Shown piece after piece: positions 25,455-34,555 of a stretch of DNA of 64,000 nucleotides. Below the pieces are notes generated by a model. The model saw only the letters and a list, made by a program, of their open reading frames with translations. It had not been told where the DNA came from and did not search any database. A program made the translations under genes and the position numbers. The stretch lies in NCBI GenBank assembly GCA_949285905.1, contig CASDZV010000048.1, positions 1 through 64,000 on the forward strand. Direction: 5' to 3'. Each line of letters begins with the position of its first letter. Positions within the stretch are counted from its first letter, which is position 1. The DNA comes from an uncultured Spirochaetales bacterium. Lineage in GTDB: Bacteria; Spirochaetota; Spirochaetia; Sphaerochaetales; Sphaerochaetaceae.

Positions 25455-26822
25455 ATGAGCAGCATACTTATAAAGAACGGACTTGTAGTTGATACAGAAT
25501 GGATGAGACATTATGACATTCTCATCACAGGTTCTAAGATCAGACGTGTCGCGCCATCTATCTCATATGACTCAGTGCCTTCTGATACGACTGTTATCAG
25601 AGCAGATGGGCTCTGTGTCCTTCCAGGCATTATCGATGCACATACACATTATCATCTGGTATCACGCGGTACAGTGACAGCGGACTCATTCCGCGAGGGG
25701 TCAAGGCTCGCGGCATTCGGTGGGGTGACGACAGTCGTTGATTTCGCAGATGACAACAAAGTTTCACTTCTTGATTCACTTCACGAACGGAAGCGTGAGA
25801 TGGTGCCGATGGCTATAGATTATGCATTGCATCAGGGTGTCTATAAGTATCGCTCCGGAATCAAGAAGGAGATGGAGTCCATAAAGAGGGCTGGTGTTGG
25901 CACTCTCAAACTTTTCACAACATATAAAGATGTTGGCTATCTTATAGACAATCGCGATGAGCTGAAAGAAATCTTCTCCGATGCGAAGAATCTGGGGCTG
26001 ATGGTGACAGTCCACTCGGAAGATGATGAGATTATCACATCAATCGCTTCGTCCTGGAAGGGTACATATAAACCAATTGATCATGCGTCGCTGCGCCCAG
26101 CAGAGGCAGAAGCAAAAGCTATTGAGTATGTAGGCTCTATCGCAGGAGAGCTGGATATGCCTCTGTATGTTGTACATCTATCTTCGAAGCTGGGACTGGA
26201 GAGCGTCAGGAAGCTCAGAATGAATGGTGTGAAGGTTCTTGTTGAGACGACGCCACATTATCTTTTCCTCACAAAAGAGAAGCTGGAAGGTGATGATGGT
26301 TCGCTGTTTGTGATGACACCACCGCTTCGCGCCGCTGAGGATAACAAGGCATTGCAGGAAGCCCTTGTGAATGGTGAGATACAGGTTGTCGCAACAGATC
26401 ACTGTGCATTCACGCGCGAGCAGAAACTTGCAAGCAATGACTGCCGGACAATCTATCCCGGTATTCCAGGAACTGAGGAGATGCTGCCGCTCATACATAC
26501 TTTCGGCCTTACAAGTGGTAAGCTTTCGCTGTCGCAGATAGTGAATCTTCTTTCCACGACGCCGGCAAAACTTTTCGGGCTCTATCCTGAGAAAGGTTCG
26601 CTGGAGGTTGGAACGGATGCAGATATCACGCTATTTGATCCTGATTCAAGCTGGACTATCAGCAAGGATACGATTCATTCAGCTTCAGGTTACTCTGCTT
26701 ATGAGGGCTTCAATGTGACAGGCAAGGTTGTTATGACCTATCTGAGAGGGCGGCTGATCATGGGGGATGACATCTATCTGGGGCTCAATGGTGATGGCCG
26801 CTTCCTGAGGGCAAAACGATGA
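25455..26822 (+). CDS. Dihydropyrimidinase / hydantoinase family amidohydrolase
   Basis: A 455-residue cytoplasmic metal-dependent amidohydrolase that opens cyclic diamides such as dihydrouracil or hydantoins. The metal ligands are visible: HTH in PGIIDAHTHYHL, the lysine to be carboxylated in GVGTLKLFTTYK, histidines in VTVHSEDDE and YVVHLSSKLG, and the aspartate in VVATDHCAF. The family also contains allantoinases and phenylhydantoinases, so the exact substrate is open. The next gene (a HAD-cytidine deaminase fusion) overlaps by four bases (ATGA), which favours a role in pyrimidine breakdown. The neighbouring dehydrogenase and beta-ureidopropionase genes expected for a full pathway are not in the window. 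Confidence 0.88.
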   Translation: MSSILIKNGLVVDTEWMRHYDILITGSKIRRVAPSISYDSVPSDTTVIRADGLCVLPGIIDAHTHYHLVSRGTVTADSFREGSRLAAFGGVTTVVDFADDNKVSLLDSLHERKREMVPMAIDYALHQGVYKYRSGIKKEMESIKRAGVGTLKLFTTYKDVGYLIDNRDELKEIFSDAKNLGLMVTVHSEDDEIITSIASSWKGTYKPIDHASLRPAEAEAKAIEYVGSIAGELDMPLYVVHLSSKLGLESVRKLRMNGVKVLVETTPHYLFLTKEKLEGDDGSLFVMTPPLRAAEDNKALQEALVNGEIQVVATDHCAFTREQKLASNDCRTIYPGIPGTEEMLPLIHTFGLTSGKLSLSQIVNLLSTTPAKLFGLYPEKGSLEVGTDADITLFDPDSSWTISKDTIHSASGYSAYEGFNVTGKVVMTYLRGRLIMGDDIYLGLNGDGRFLRAKR

Positions 26823-27946
26823 TCAGAGCACTTCTTTTCGATATGGACGGAGTCCTTGCAGATAGCGAGGATATCTCAATTGAGATCGGGATTGAATATT
26901 TTGAATCAATCGGAGTAAAGGCGAGTGCAGAAGACTTCGCACCGTATCAGGGGATAGGGGAACGAATATTCTTTGATGGTCCCGCTCATGATCTGAATGC
27001 TGAGAACTACAGATATGAGGATGCTTCACTTTTTTTCCGCCGCCGTTATCCTGAGATAATAAAAGGCCGTTCCATTGCCCTTCCTGGTACAGAATTTGTC
27101 AGAAGAGCGAGAAAAGCTGGTTTGCTGACTGCTGTCTCGTCTTCAGCACCTTCCTGGAAAGTAAGTGCCAATATTGAGGGCATTGGACTGAATCTTTCGG
27201 ATTTCGATTCAATCGCGTCAGGTGAGGATATCAGAAGGAATAAGCCAGAGAAGGACATCTACACGCTTTCAATGATAAGACTCGGCGTTGGAGAGGAAGA
27301 GGCTGTTGTTTTTGAAGACTCCAGAGGAGGTATAGAGAGCGGGAAAAAGGCCGGATGCCGTGTTGTTTCGATGCTGACAACGATATCACGGGAAGAGGCT
27401 GAAAGAGCAGGTGCTGATTCTGTGATTGAGAATCTTGGAGCAATCCCTGATTTCCAGGATGGCGATGCTCTTGAGAATATTCTCTTCGGAGGACGTTGTG
27501 ACTGTCTCCGCTATGGAGTGAACATGATCAGGAGAAAAGGTCATTATCCTTCTGAGAAAATAGTAATCGAAGCGGCAAGAAAGGCCCGGGAAAATGGTTA
27601 CGCACCATATTCTGGCTTCAGGGTAGGTGCCGCTATTGTCTCTGCATCATCAGGCAGGATCTACTCTGGATGCAATGTTGAGAATTCATCGTATGGTGCC
27701 ACAATCTGCGCGGAGCGTAATGCAATTACGACAGCCGTCACCGCAGAGGGAAAGATAGGTATAGAGTGCCTTGTAGTCTATTCAGATGATGACCCTCCAG
27801 CGCCTCCTTGCGCACTCTGCCTGCAGGTCATCGCGGAGTTCGCGCGACCAGAGACAGAAGTGATACTAGTAACACCACGCACGATCAGGCGCTATAATTT
27901 TTCTCAGCTATTGCCGATGCCTTTTATTTTCCCTACAATGCGTTAA
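26819..27946 (+). CDS. HAD hydrolase-cytidine deaminase fusion
   Basis: A 375-residue two-domain protein. Residues 1-215 are a HAD phosphatase of the beta-phosphoglucomutase type (LLFDMDGVLADSE motif I with Asp8/Asp10; SSSAPSWK motif II; NKPEKDIY motif III; VVFEDSRGGIESG motif IV). Residues about 240-375 are a cytidine deaminase: ARENGYAPYSGFRVGAA, SGCNVENSSYGATICAERNA with Cys297-Ala-Glu299, and PPCALC with Cys331 and Cys334 (usually PCGxC) as zinc ligands. A GGAG (27515-27518) five bases before an in-frame ATG (27524, Met236) could also give a free deaminase of about 140 residues. Together the domains could dephosphorylate a cytidine nucleotide and deaminate it. It overlaps hydantoinase by four bases. 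Confidence 0.88.
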   Translation: MIRALLFDMDGVLADSEDISIEIGIEYFESIGVKASAEDFAPYQGIGERIFFDGPAHDLNAENYRYEDASLFFRRRYPEIIKGRSIALPGTEFVRRARKAGLLTAVSSSAPSWKVSANIEGIGLNLSDFDSIASGEDIRRNKPEKDIYTLSMIRLGVGEEEAVVFEDSRGGIESGKKAGCRVVSMLTTISREEAERAGADSVIENLGAIPDFQDGDALENILFGGRCDCLRYGVNMIRRKGHYPSEKIVIEAARKARENGYAPYSGFRVGAAIVSASSGRIYSGCNVENSSYGATICAERNAITTAVTAEGKIGIECLVVYSDDDPPAPPCALCLQVIAEFARPETEVILVTPRTIRRYNFSQLLPMPFIFPTMR

Positions 27947-27947
27947 G

Positions 27948-29201
27948 ATGCGTCGGATAATATTATTGCTCTGTGCTGCTGTGCTTGTTTCGTGTACAAG
28001 CACTAAGCCATTTGTTTCTGAATATGAGCTGTCTCAGGGCCTTTCACTGGAAGAGAAGCTTGTGCATATAGGTGGTACTCATGTCAGCCTCGATTACCCT
28101 GAGGTCTATTTCGATGGTGCCATTTATATGGAGCGTCTTATAGAACTTATTGAGAATGCAGAGGATTATATCCTCCTCACCACATTCCTCGGCTCGAATG
28201 CACCTGAGCTTGAGGAGATGTACCACACTCTCATGGAAGCCGCAGAACGAGGTGTGAGAATCTATTTTGTCATGGATGGCGTCTCTTCACTTGATATGAC
28301 AGAATCGAAGAAATACATGACACCGCTCTACTTTTTAAGAAGCAGTGGAATACATCTTGTGGAATATAATCCTGTTACTGTCACGCATCTGCTGAATCCG
28401 GCCACTATTGTCATTCGCGACCATAGGAAGATGGTAGTCATAGATGGTGAGATTGCTATCGTTGGCGGTATGAATATGAATTACATCTCGATGGGGGCCG
28501 GGAAAGGTTACACACAGCGCGACAGTATGTATATTTTCCATTCCGCATCACTTGCAGAGGCTCTCAGAGATACATTTGTAGGTATCTGGAATGAAGCGAG
28601 CATGGAGAAGGTAGATAAAAGCGATTTCCCAATAGCGGCAAAACAGGATCTGCCATATGATGGGTACCTTGTGAATACTGAAGGGATCGCAAGCATGTAT
28701 GCTTCTCTTTTCGGCAGTGCAGAAGAGAGCATTCTCATGTTCCCATATCTGCCAGCACTCGACAAGAATATGAAGAAAGCTGTCAGAACTGCTGTGGAGC
28801 GGGGTGTTTCTGTCGATATGGTCATGCCTGTCGATCTCCGCGGTTATGCGGCAAGTGGTATTTATCAGGGACTTCCCGACCTGATAGATTCAACAGGTGC
28901 TGCTATCTACCTCTCGATTTATGACGGGGAGGGGAATGTGCTTCCGCTGCTGCATGAGAAACTGATGATTGTCGACTCCAGATATGTCGTCATAGGTTCG
29001 GCGAATTTCAATTTCCGTTCGATGACACTCTCTGAAGAGCTTGCTCTTGTGATAGATTCACCAGAACTTGCAAGGAACATGGAAGAGCATGCCGCATTAA
29101 TAAGCGAGTATGCAGAGCTCATTACTCTTGAAGAGGCGTTGAGCCGCAAAGACAGGGAGGGCAGTATATTCGCCTACCTTTTCACATTCTTCGGAGGCTG
29201 A
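27948..29201 (+). CDS. Phospholipase D / cardiolipin synthase-like lipoprotein
   Basis: A 417-residue protein with a lipoprotein signal (MRRIILLLCAAVLVSC, lipobox LVSC). Two HKD half-sites are present: RDHRKMVVIDGEIAIVGGMN in the first half and LHEKLMIVDSRYVVIGSANF near residue 330. It should form one active site and transfer or hydrolyse phosphatidyl groups. Cardiolipin synthases of this type are usually integral or cytoplasmic, so the lipidated, envelope-located form is notable and could act on exported or host lipids. It begins two bases after the HAD-deaminase gene and ends one base before the next. Confidence 0.87.
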   Translation: MRRIILLLCAAVLVSCTSTKPFVSEYELSQGLSLEEKLVHIGGTHVSLDYPEVYFDGAIYMERLIELIENAEDYILLTTFLGSNAPELEEMYHTLMEAAERGVRIYFVMDGVSSLDMTESKKYMTPLYFLRSSGIHLVEYNPVTVTHLLNPATIVIRDHRKMVVIDGEIAIVGGMNMNYISMGAGKGYTQRDSMYIFHSASLAEALRDTFVGIWNEASMEKVDKSDFPIAAKQDLPYDGYLVNTEGIASMYASLFGSAEESILMFPYLPALDKNMKKAVRTAVERGVSVDMVMPVDLRGYAASGIYQGLPDLIDSTGAAIYLSIYDGEGNVLPLLHEKLMIVDSRYVVIGSANFNFRSMTLSEELALVIDSPELARNMEEHAALISEYAELITLEEALSRKDREGSIFAYLFTFFGG

Positions 29202-29202
29202 G

Positions 29203-29694
29203 ATGAGAAAAATACTGATAATCGCGCTTCTTGTTCTGTCATGTTCGCTTTATGCTTCTCCGACATTCGGTTATTCTCTCGCGCCTGTCGGAGTATCACT
29301 TCCTGCGGGTAATTACGGAGGTCTCACGACTGCTCTGATTTTCTCACCGATGGGGGAAAAACATTACCTTGACGTCTCTGTCTCCGTTGATCTCGCACCG
29401 ACAGACCCTTATTTTGAAGGCGTGTCTTTCTCGCTTTCATCTCCTGTATTCAGAACACTCAGGCATCCATTCAACTGGGCTTTCATCAATCCTTCTGTAT
29501 GGGCGCCGACTCTGAGTGCGGGGATGCAATACCGCCCTGGAAGTGAGTGGTGTGTGATGATGGGCTTTGCCCCATTCTCGTTTCAGTCGACGCATTTTGT
29601 CTATGAGTTCCTCTCGCCGTTTGCCATCTATGCCATTCCAGACAGTCAGTGGGGCTGGGGGTTGTATATCATGCGTTTCTCATACTTTTTCTGA
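29203..29694 (+). CDS. Small exported protein, probable outer membrane beta-barrel
   Basis: A 163-residue protein with a signal peptide (MRKILIIALLVLSCSLYA). The mature part alternates polar and hydrophobic residues (LTTALIFSP, HYLDVSVSVDLAP, YLSAGMQYRP-like strands) and ends in an aromatic residue (MRFSYFF), the usual mark of an outer membrane barrel. It is rich in Tyr, Phe and Trp. No family recognised. It starts one base after the phospholipase-like gene and is followed by a second protein of the same style. Confidence 0.65.
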   Translation: MRKILIIALLVLSCSLYASPTFGYSLAPVGVSLPAGNYGGLTTALIFSPMGEKHYLDVSVSVDLAPTDPYFEGVSFSLSSPVFRTLRHPFNWAFINPSVWAPTLSAGMQYRPGSEWCVMMGFAPFSFQSTHFVYEFLSPFAIYAIPDSQWGWGLYIMRFSYFF

Positions 29695-29702
29695 GGTTGG
29701 TT

Positions 29703-30224
29703 ATGAAGAAGGTAATAATCATAGTGATGGCGCTTCTGCTGCTATCGTCCCTCAATGCAGGAGATAACCATGATGTGTCTCTTGCAATAGGACAGAGCAG
29801 CTATAAATGGCCAGAGAAGGGAATCAGCATCACGTATGGAATGAACATCGGACTCACAGGCAGGCTTGAACTCGGTATCTGGGGTATTTCATCTGCTGTT
29901 CCCCTGCCATTCCAGTCCAATATGTTCGGTATAGAGCTCGGATACTCAATAATGGGAGAGCGTTCAACAGCCTCCAAGATTGCAGGAAGCGGTATTAATA
30001 CAATCATATCCCTCGGAGGCTTTTATCGTACTGATAACAATGGTGCCGGCCCGATGCTCTCAATTACTCCGCTCGCAGTGGGAACTCCTGTTTCCGGACG
30101 AAGGGAGAGAATCCTCAAGACAGGATTCGGTTATGATGCGGTAAACAATGAGCTGGTTGTTACGTTCTCCCTTATTTCCATTGATTACTTCGTTCATGGT
30201 ACATGGAGGGACTATTCATTCTGA
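29703..30224 (+). CDS. Small exported protein, probable outer membrane beta-barrel
   Basis: A 173-residue protein starting MKKVIIIVMALLLLSSLNA (signal peptide), then a glycine- and aromatic-rich part with beta-strand-like stretches (SITYGMNIGLTGRLELGIWG, FGIELGYSIMG, IISLGGFYR) and a final Phe (RDYSF). I start at ATG 29703 after GAGGTTGG; the longer frame from 29649 lies inside the previous gene. It and the gene before it may be paralogues or partners. Confidence 0.65.
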   Translation: MKKVIIIVMALLLLSSLNAGDNHDVSLAIGQSSYKWPEKGISITYGMNIGLTGRLELGIWGISSAVPLPFQSNMFGIELGYSIMGERSTASKIAGSGINTIISLGGFYRTDNNGAGPMLSITPLAVGTPVSGRRERILKTGFGYDAVNNELVVTFSLISIDYFVHGTWRDYSF

Positions 30225-30242
30225 ATGGAAAGGAGCTGATCT

Positions 30243-32285
30243 ATGCATTTTGCGCCACTTGATCCTGATTTCAGTCTGAGTCCATATACAGGACTGACCA
30301 GAAAACACTGGATAGAAGCAGGTAAGTATATTCTTGAAGGCGTGTTCAGGAATGTAAGGACAATGGATTCCCCAGTCCTCGTTCCACGTTATGAGACTGA
30401 GGTCACATATCCTAACAGCCACACACCTTCCTGGAAGGTGCAGGCGGAGTATTATGAAGGGCTTGCCCGCAGCTTCTTCATTGCAGCTCCTTTAATCCAT
30501 GATAATCCTTGTCTCGTGATAGCTGGCAAGGATATGAGAAGCTATTACAGGAATCATATTCTCCGTTCCTGTACACCCGGAGATGAGCAGTATGTTCTCA
30601 GCTACAGTGATATGGATAAGGATGCTCTGCCATCATTCGGGCTTCATACTTACCAGCAGACAGTGGAGACCTGTGCGATTGTAATCGGGCTCATGACAGC
30701 AAAAGAGGAAATCTGGGATACCTATTCAGATGAAGAGAAGGACAGGATAGCTTTTTTCATAAAGGATTATGCAGAGGGAACCACCGCAACTCAGAACTGG
30801 CGTCTTTTCAACATGCTTGATCTTGCTTTCCTCTCTGCGATGGGATATGAGATTGACAGGTCTGTCATGAGGGAGCATGCACAGGCGATACTTTCGTATT
30901 ATGCAGGCGATGGATGGTATCGGGACGGGCACTCGTTTGACTATTACTCAGCGTGGGCATTCCAGGTATATGCCCCGATCTGGTGCAGATGGTATGGCTA
31001 TGATAATGAACCGTACCTTGCTGCCGAATTCGAGAAGAATTCCAACGAGCTGATGAAGACGTATTCAAGATTCTTCGATGAGAATGGACATGTGACGATG
31101 TGGGGAAGAAGCAGTATTTACCGCAATGCAGCCACAGCGCCGCTGTCTGCCAACTTCTATCTCAGAAATCCATCAATGGATCCAGGTCTTGCAAGGAGGA
31201 TTGCATCAGGCGCGCTGATGCAGTTCTTCGGACGGGATGACATTATGTATGAAGGGGCTCCAGTTCTTGGTTTCTATGGTCCGTTCACTCCGATGGTGCA
31301 GGGTTACAGCTGTGCCGAAAGCCCTCTCTGGCTCGGAAAAGCGTTCCTCTGCCTTGAGCTTGCTGAGGACCATCCTTTCTGGACTGCAAAGGAAGAGAAT
31401 GGAATATGGGAAGAGATGGAAGATGGAGAAACAATGGAGACTGTCCTTGACGGGCCCGGACTCTGCACAGCAAACCATCATGATAACGGAACTATGGAAC
31501 TGCGGACTGGAAAGGTCCTGAAGCGTGCTGATGACAGCAATGGAAGATGGTGCTATGCAAAGCTTTCATACAACAGCCGCTATCCATGGGAATCCGATCT
31601 TCCCTCTGGACTGAGCGCGTCAGCTTATGTTGTCAGGGAGAATGATATCTCCAGGACAGAGCAGATCAACAGCATATTGTGGAGTGGTATGAGAAATGAT
31701 GTTCTCTATCGGCGGGCATTCTTTGGCTTTGACAGTTCTGGGGACATGCACTGGACAAGTGCGATAGATCTTGCGGATTTCCCTGTGAAGCGGGGCCTTG
31801 TCAGAGCCGATAAACTGAGACTCTTCCATAAACCAGCTGACGTGTATCTTGGTTCCTATGGTTTTCCATGCCCGGATGCTGAGTATCGTATAGAGACGGA
31901 AGGCGACGCAAAAGCTGTTATCATAAAAGGCCGTGGAAGCGATGGGAGAATGCGTCATATGGCAATGACTCTCTATTCCGGCTGGGATGATATCTTTGTG
32001 GAGAAGAGTTCTGGTACCAACCCCGATACAGCAGAAAGCTATATCATCTTTGCGCATGCTGAGAGGAAACGGGTTTTCTCATATGATCCATATATTCTCA
32101 TCAGCCAGGTCATAACAAAGGAAGGAGAGGAAGGTTTTGACAGGAGTGAGATCTTCAGTATCCAGGAGATAACTTACTGTGATAAAGAGAAATGCGGTGG
32201 GTACGGACCTGTTGTGATCAAGATGAATACAGGAAAGACGTACACTGTCGATTTCAACGGAATCGAAGGCAGCTTGATGCTCTGA
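30243..32285 (+). CDS. DUF2264 family protein (alpha/alpha-toroid)
   Basis: A 680-residue cytoplasmic protein (no signal peptide). The N-terminal 400 residues match DUF2264 by eye: LTRKHWIEAGKYILEGVF, SFGLHTYQQTVETCAIVIGL, TATQNWRLFNMLDLAFLSAM, YYAGDGWYRDGHSFDYYSAW and MVQGYSCAESPLWLGKAF, a toroid fold like polysaccharide lyases and unsaturated glucuronyl hydrolases. The rest is a beta-sandwich. Activity is not established for most members; a role in breaking down an imported oligosaccharide is plausible. GGAG precedes the ATG. It is last in the co-directional run starting at 25455; a hairpin follows. Confidence 0.85.
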   Translation: MHFAPLDPDFSLSPYTGLTRKHWIEAGKYILEGVFRNVRTMDSPVLVPRYETEVTYPNSHTPSWKVQAEYYEGLARSFFIAAPLIHDNPCLVIAGKDMRSYYRNHILRSCTPGDEQYVLSYSDMDKDALPSFGLHTYQQTVETCAIVIGLMTAKEEIWDTYSDEEKDRIAFFIKDYAEGTTATQNWRLFNMLDLAFLSAMGYEIDRSVMREHAQAILSYYAGDGWYRDGHSFDYYSAWAFQVYAPIWCRWYGYDNEPYLAAEFEKNSNELMKTYSRFFDENGHVTMWGRSSIYRNAATAPLSANFYLRNPSMDPGLARRIASGALMQFFGRDDIMYEGAPVLGFYGPFTPMVQGYSCAESPLWLGKAFLCLELAEDHPFWTAKEENGIWEEMEDGETMETVLDGPGLCTANHHDNGTMELRTGKVLKRADDSNGRWCYAKLSYNSRYPWESDLPSGLSASAYVVRENDISRTEQINSILWSGMRNDVLYRRAFFGFDSSGDMHWTSAIDLADFPVKRGLVRADKLRLFHKPADVYLGSYGFPCPDAEYRIETEGDAKAVIIKGRGSDGRMRHMAMTLYSGWDDIFVEKSSGTNPDTAESYIIFAHAERKRVFSYDPYILISQVITKEGEEGFDRSEIFSIQEITYCDKEKCGGYGPVVIKMNTGKTYTVDFNGIEGSLML

Positions 32286-32286
32286 T

Positions 32287-32341
32287 AGACAAGAGCCGGC
32301 TGATGAAGAGAATCTCACCATACCGGCTTGTCCTGAATTCT
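32287..32341. terminator. Hairpin between convergent DUF2264 gene and rpiB
   Basis: GACAAG and CCGG (32287-32298, with an AG bulge) pair with CCGGCTTGTC (32332-32341). There is no good T-run on either strand, so it is a weak terminator candidate only. Confidence 0.35.
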
Positions 32342-32367
32342 TAGTCAAAGAGCTTTTCCGGGCTGTG

Positions 32368-32808
32368 TCATTTCCCTTCAAGTGCCATCATCTTGTCAAT
32401 CCTGCGCTGATGCCGTCCTCCTTCGAACTCTGCGTCGATGAATGAATCAAGAATCTGAGTTACAGGTTCCGGGTAATCAATTCTTCCACCGAATGCGATG
32501 AAGTTGGCATTGTTGTGACGCTTTGTCATCTCGGCAGCGTAGCTGTTCTGGGGGAGGGCACACCGGATACCTTTCATCTTGTTCGCGGATACAGATATCC
32601 CGATGCCGGTACCGCAGATGAGAACGCCGAAGTCGTAGCTGCCACTGCGATACTCTTTAACAGCTTTTTCTGCGTAATCAGGGTAATCTACGCTCTCTGA
32701 TGTATCAGTTCCTAGGTACACAGCCTCGATGCCCCGCTTCCCCAGATGTTCCAGTATAGTCTTTGCAAGTTCGACTCCGCCGTGATCATTGGCAACGACT
32801 GCTTTCAT
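32368..32808 (-). CDS. rpiB: Ribose 5-phosphate isomerase B
   Basis: Interconverts ribose 5-phosphate and ribulose 5-phosphate in the pentose phosphate pathway. The 146-residue product is of RpiB/LacAB type: VVANDHGGVELAKTIL at the N-terminus, YPDYAEKAV, and the active-site strand FGVLICGTGIGISVSANK with the catalytic Cys. Some relatives act on allose or galactose phosphates. I use ATG 32808 (GGAG upstream) rather than the in-frame ATG at 32841. Confidence 0.93.
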   Translation of the reverse strand: MKAVVANDHGGVELAKTILEHLGKRGIEAVYLGTDTSESVDYPDYAEKAVKEYRSGSYDFGVLICGTGIGISVSANKMKGIRCALPQNSYAAEMTKRHNNANFIAFGGRIDYPEPVTQILDSFIDAEFEGGRHQRRIDKMMALEGK

Positions 32809-32922
32809 TTTCTCATCTCCTCGCAAAGAGTTTAGCATCATGCGGCAGAAAAATGTACACTGTGGCGGATTTGATGGTCAGTTAATATTCATAGCTCATG
32901 TTTTTTCGTTTATCATTGATGT

Positions 32923-34554
32923 ATGAGAATATTCGTGACCGGCCATAGAAACCCAGATATGGACTCTGTATGTGCAGCGTATTCATATGCAGTACTGAAG
33001 AACAGAATCGATTCAGCTAATGAATATATCCCAGCGATGCTTGGCTCTGGTAACAGCAATACCAAGAAAGTATTCTCGGATCTGGGACTGTCGATGCCCC
33101 AGTTCCTTCGCGATGTGAGACCACGGGTAGGGGAAGTGCAGCGGAAGGCAACTGTCTCTGTTTCGTCTTCCGATCCTCTGTATCTTCTTCTCGATATCTT
33201 CCAGCGCCGTCATCCTTCAGTAGTTCCCGTTATTGACAATGGTGAGTTCAAAGGACTCTTGTCAGCAGATGACATAAACGGGTTCTTCCTCCGGGAGAAC
33301 AGTGGAGCTGTCAGGCAGCGGTATCTTCTATCTGAGGGAAATATTGAGCGGGTTATCGAAGGTGAGTATATACAGCATGGGCACTGTGGTATCGTGCGCG
33401 CCCCATATATGATCGGTGCTATGGAATATGATGTCTATCTTTCGCGCCTGACTCGTTTAGTGGACAAACCTGTGCTCATCATAGGGTATAGAAAGAAGCA
33501 TATACTTGCAGCTGTAGAGAATCAGCTTCCGGGTATTGTGCTGACAGGTGTTCCAGATCCGACAAAGATGGATATAGACTTCTCATCGTACAAAGGCTTT
33601 GTTTATGTCTCTTATCTTGATACTGCTGAGACTCTTCGTCTGCTTCGGCTCTCAACACCCGTTTCGGATATCCTCCCGGAGTATACTCAGGATATGGGCA
33701 TTGAAGGCTCGATGCTTTTCGATGAAGCGAAACAGAAGCTTCAGGATAGTGAATACAGAGGCCTTTCGGTATTTGATAACGGAAAATGGACTGGATATGT
33801 CACAAGGCGCTGTTTCCTTGATAAACCCCGTCAGCCCATCATTCTTGTTGATCACAATGAAGCAGAGCAGAGCGTGCAGGGCATTGAGGATGCTGATATC
33901 AAGGAAATCCTGGACCATCATCGCCTTGCACCTCCCCGGATGCGTACTCCCATCTATATCGTCTCAGAACCGCTTGGCTCCACATGCACGATAGTCTATG
34001 AGCAGTTCAGGAAGTGGGGTGTCGACATCGATCCGGTAACAGGGCGCATTATGCTTTCGGGCCTGACTGCAGATACTGTCATGCTCAAGAGTCCCACGAC
34101 CACAGATTATGACAGGCATGTGGCGTCTCGTCTTTGTGAGATTGCAGGAGTACAGGATTATGAAGCATTCGGACGTGCTCTCTTCTCAGATGGGGCTTCT
34201 CTTTCGGAAAAAGATCCTGAATCTGTCATTCTCAGCGATATGAAAACATACCATGAGAAAGATGTCAGGTTTGCGATAGGACAGGTTGAGGTGATGACTC
34301 TGGAAGAAGTGAGGGATATCAGGGAGGATTACTTCAAGGCACTGGAGAAAGTCAGGGAAGAACATGGTCTTGACTGGTGCATGCTTCTCATTTCCGATGT
34401 GATAAAGGAGACTTCCATCCTGCTTATGACACCGTTTGAGAAGGCTTCCCATCTCATTTACGAGAAGATAGAGGACTCTGCATACAGCCTTCCCGGTGTC
34501 CTTTCCAGGAAAAAGCAGCTGCTTCCTGAGGTTCTGAGAGTGCTTGACGCCTGA
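32923..34554 (+). CDS. ppaC: Manganese-dependent inorganic pyrophosphatase with CBS and DRTGG domains
   Basis: A 543-residue family II pyrophosphatase of the regulated type. N-terminal DHH domain starts VTGHRNPDMDSVCAAYSYA; the metal-binding DHH motif is in KEILDHHRLAPPRM. Between the two halves of the catalytic DHH domain lies a CBS pair (TVSVSSSDPLYLLLDIFQ near residue 77 and GLSVFDNGKWTGYV later) split by a DRTGG domain (around 190-250). The C-terminal DHHA2 domain follows (from about residue 430). Such enzymes hydrolyse pyrophosphate and are controlled by adenine nucleotides and Ap4A. Convergent spoT ends two bases after it. Confidence 0.92.
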   Translation: MRIFVTGHRNPDMDSVCAAYSYAVLKNRIDSANEYIPAMLGSGNSNTKKVFSDLGLSMPQFLRDVRPRVGEVQRKATVSVSSSDPLYLLLDIFQRRHPSVVPVIDNGEFKGLLSADDINGFFLRENSGAVRQRYLLSEGNIERVIEGEYIQHGHCGIVRAPYMIGAMEYDVYLSRLTRLVDKPVLIIGYRKKHILAAVENQLPGIVLTGVPDPTKMDIDFSSYKGFVYVSYLDTAETLRLLRLSTPVSDILPEYTQDMGIEGSMLFDEAKQKLQDSEYRGLSVFDNGKWTGYVTRRCFLDKPRQPIILVDHNEAEQSVQGIEDADIKEILDHHRLAPPRMRTPIYIVSEPLGSTCTIVYEQFRKWGVDIDPVTGRIMLSGLTADTVMLKSPTTTDYDRHVASRLCEIAGVQDYEAFGRALFSDGASLSEKDPESVILSDMKTYHEKDVRFAIGQVEVMTLEEVRDIREDYFKALEKVREEHGLDWCMLLISDVIKETSILLMTPFEKASHLIYEKIEDSAYSLPGVLSRKKQLLPEVLRVLDA

Positions 34555-34555
34555 C

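Noticed and set aside
24635..25465. 276-residue open frame opposite the second sugar permease
   Set aside because: It lies entirely over a well-supported permease gene, has no ribosome binding site, and its product is an implausible His/Arg-rich mix.
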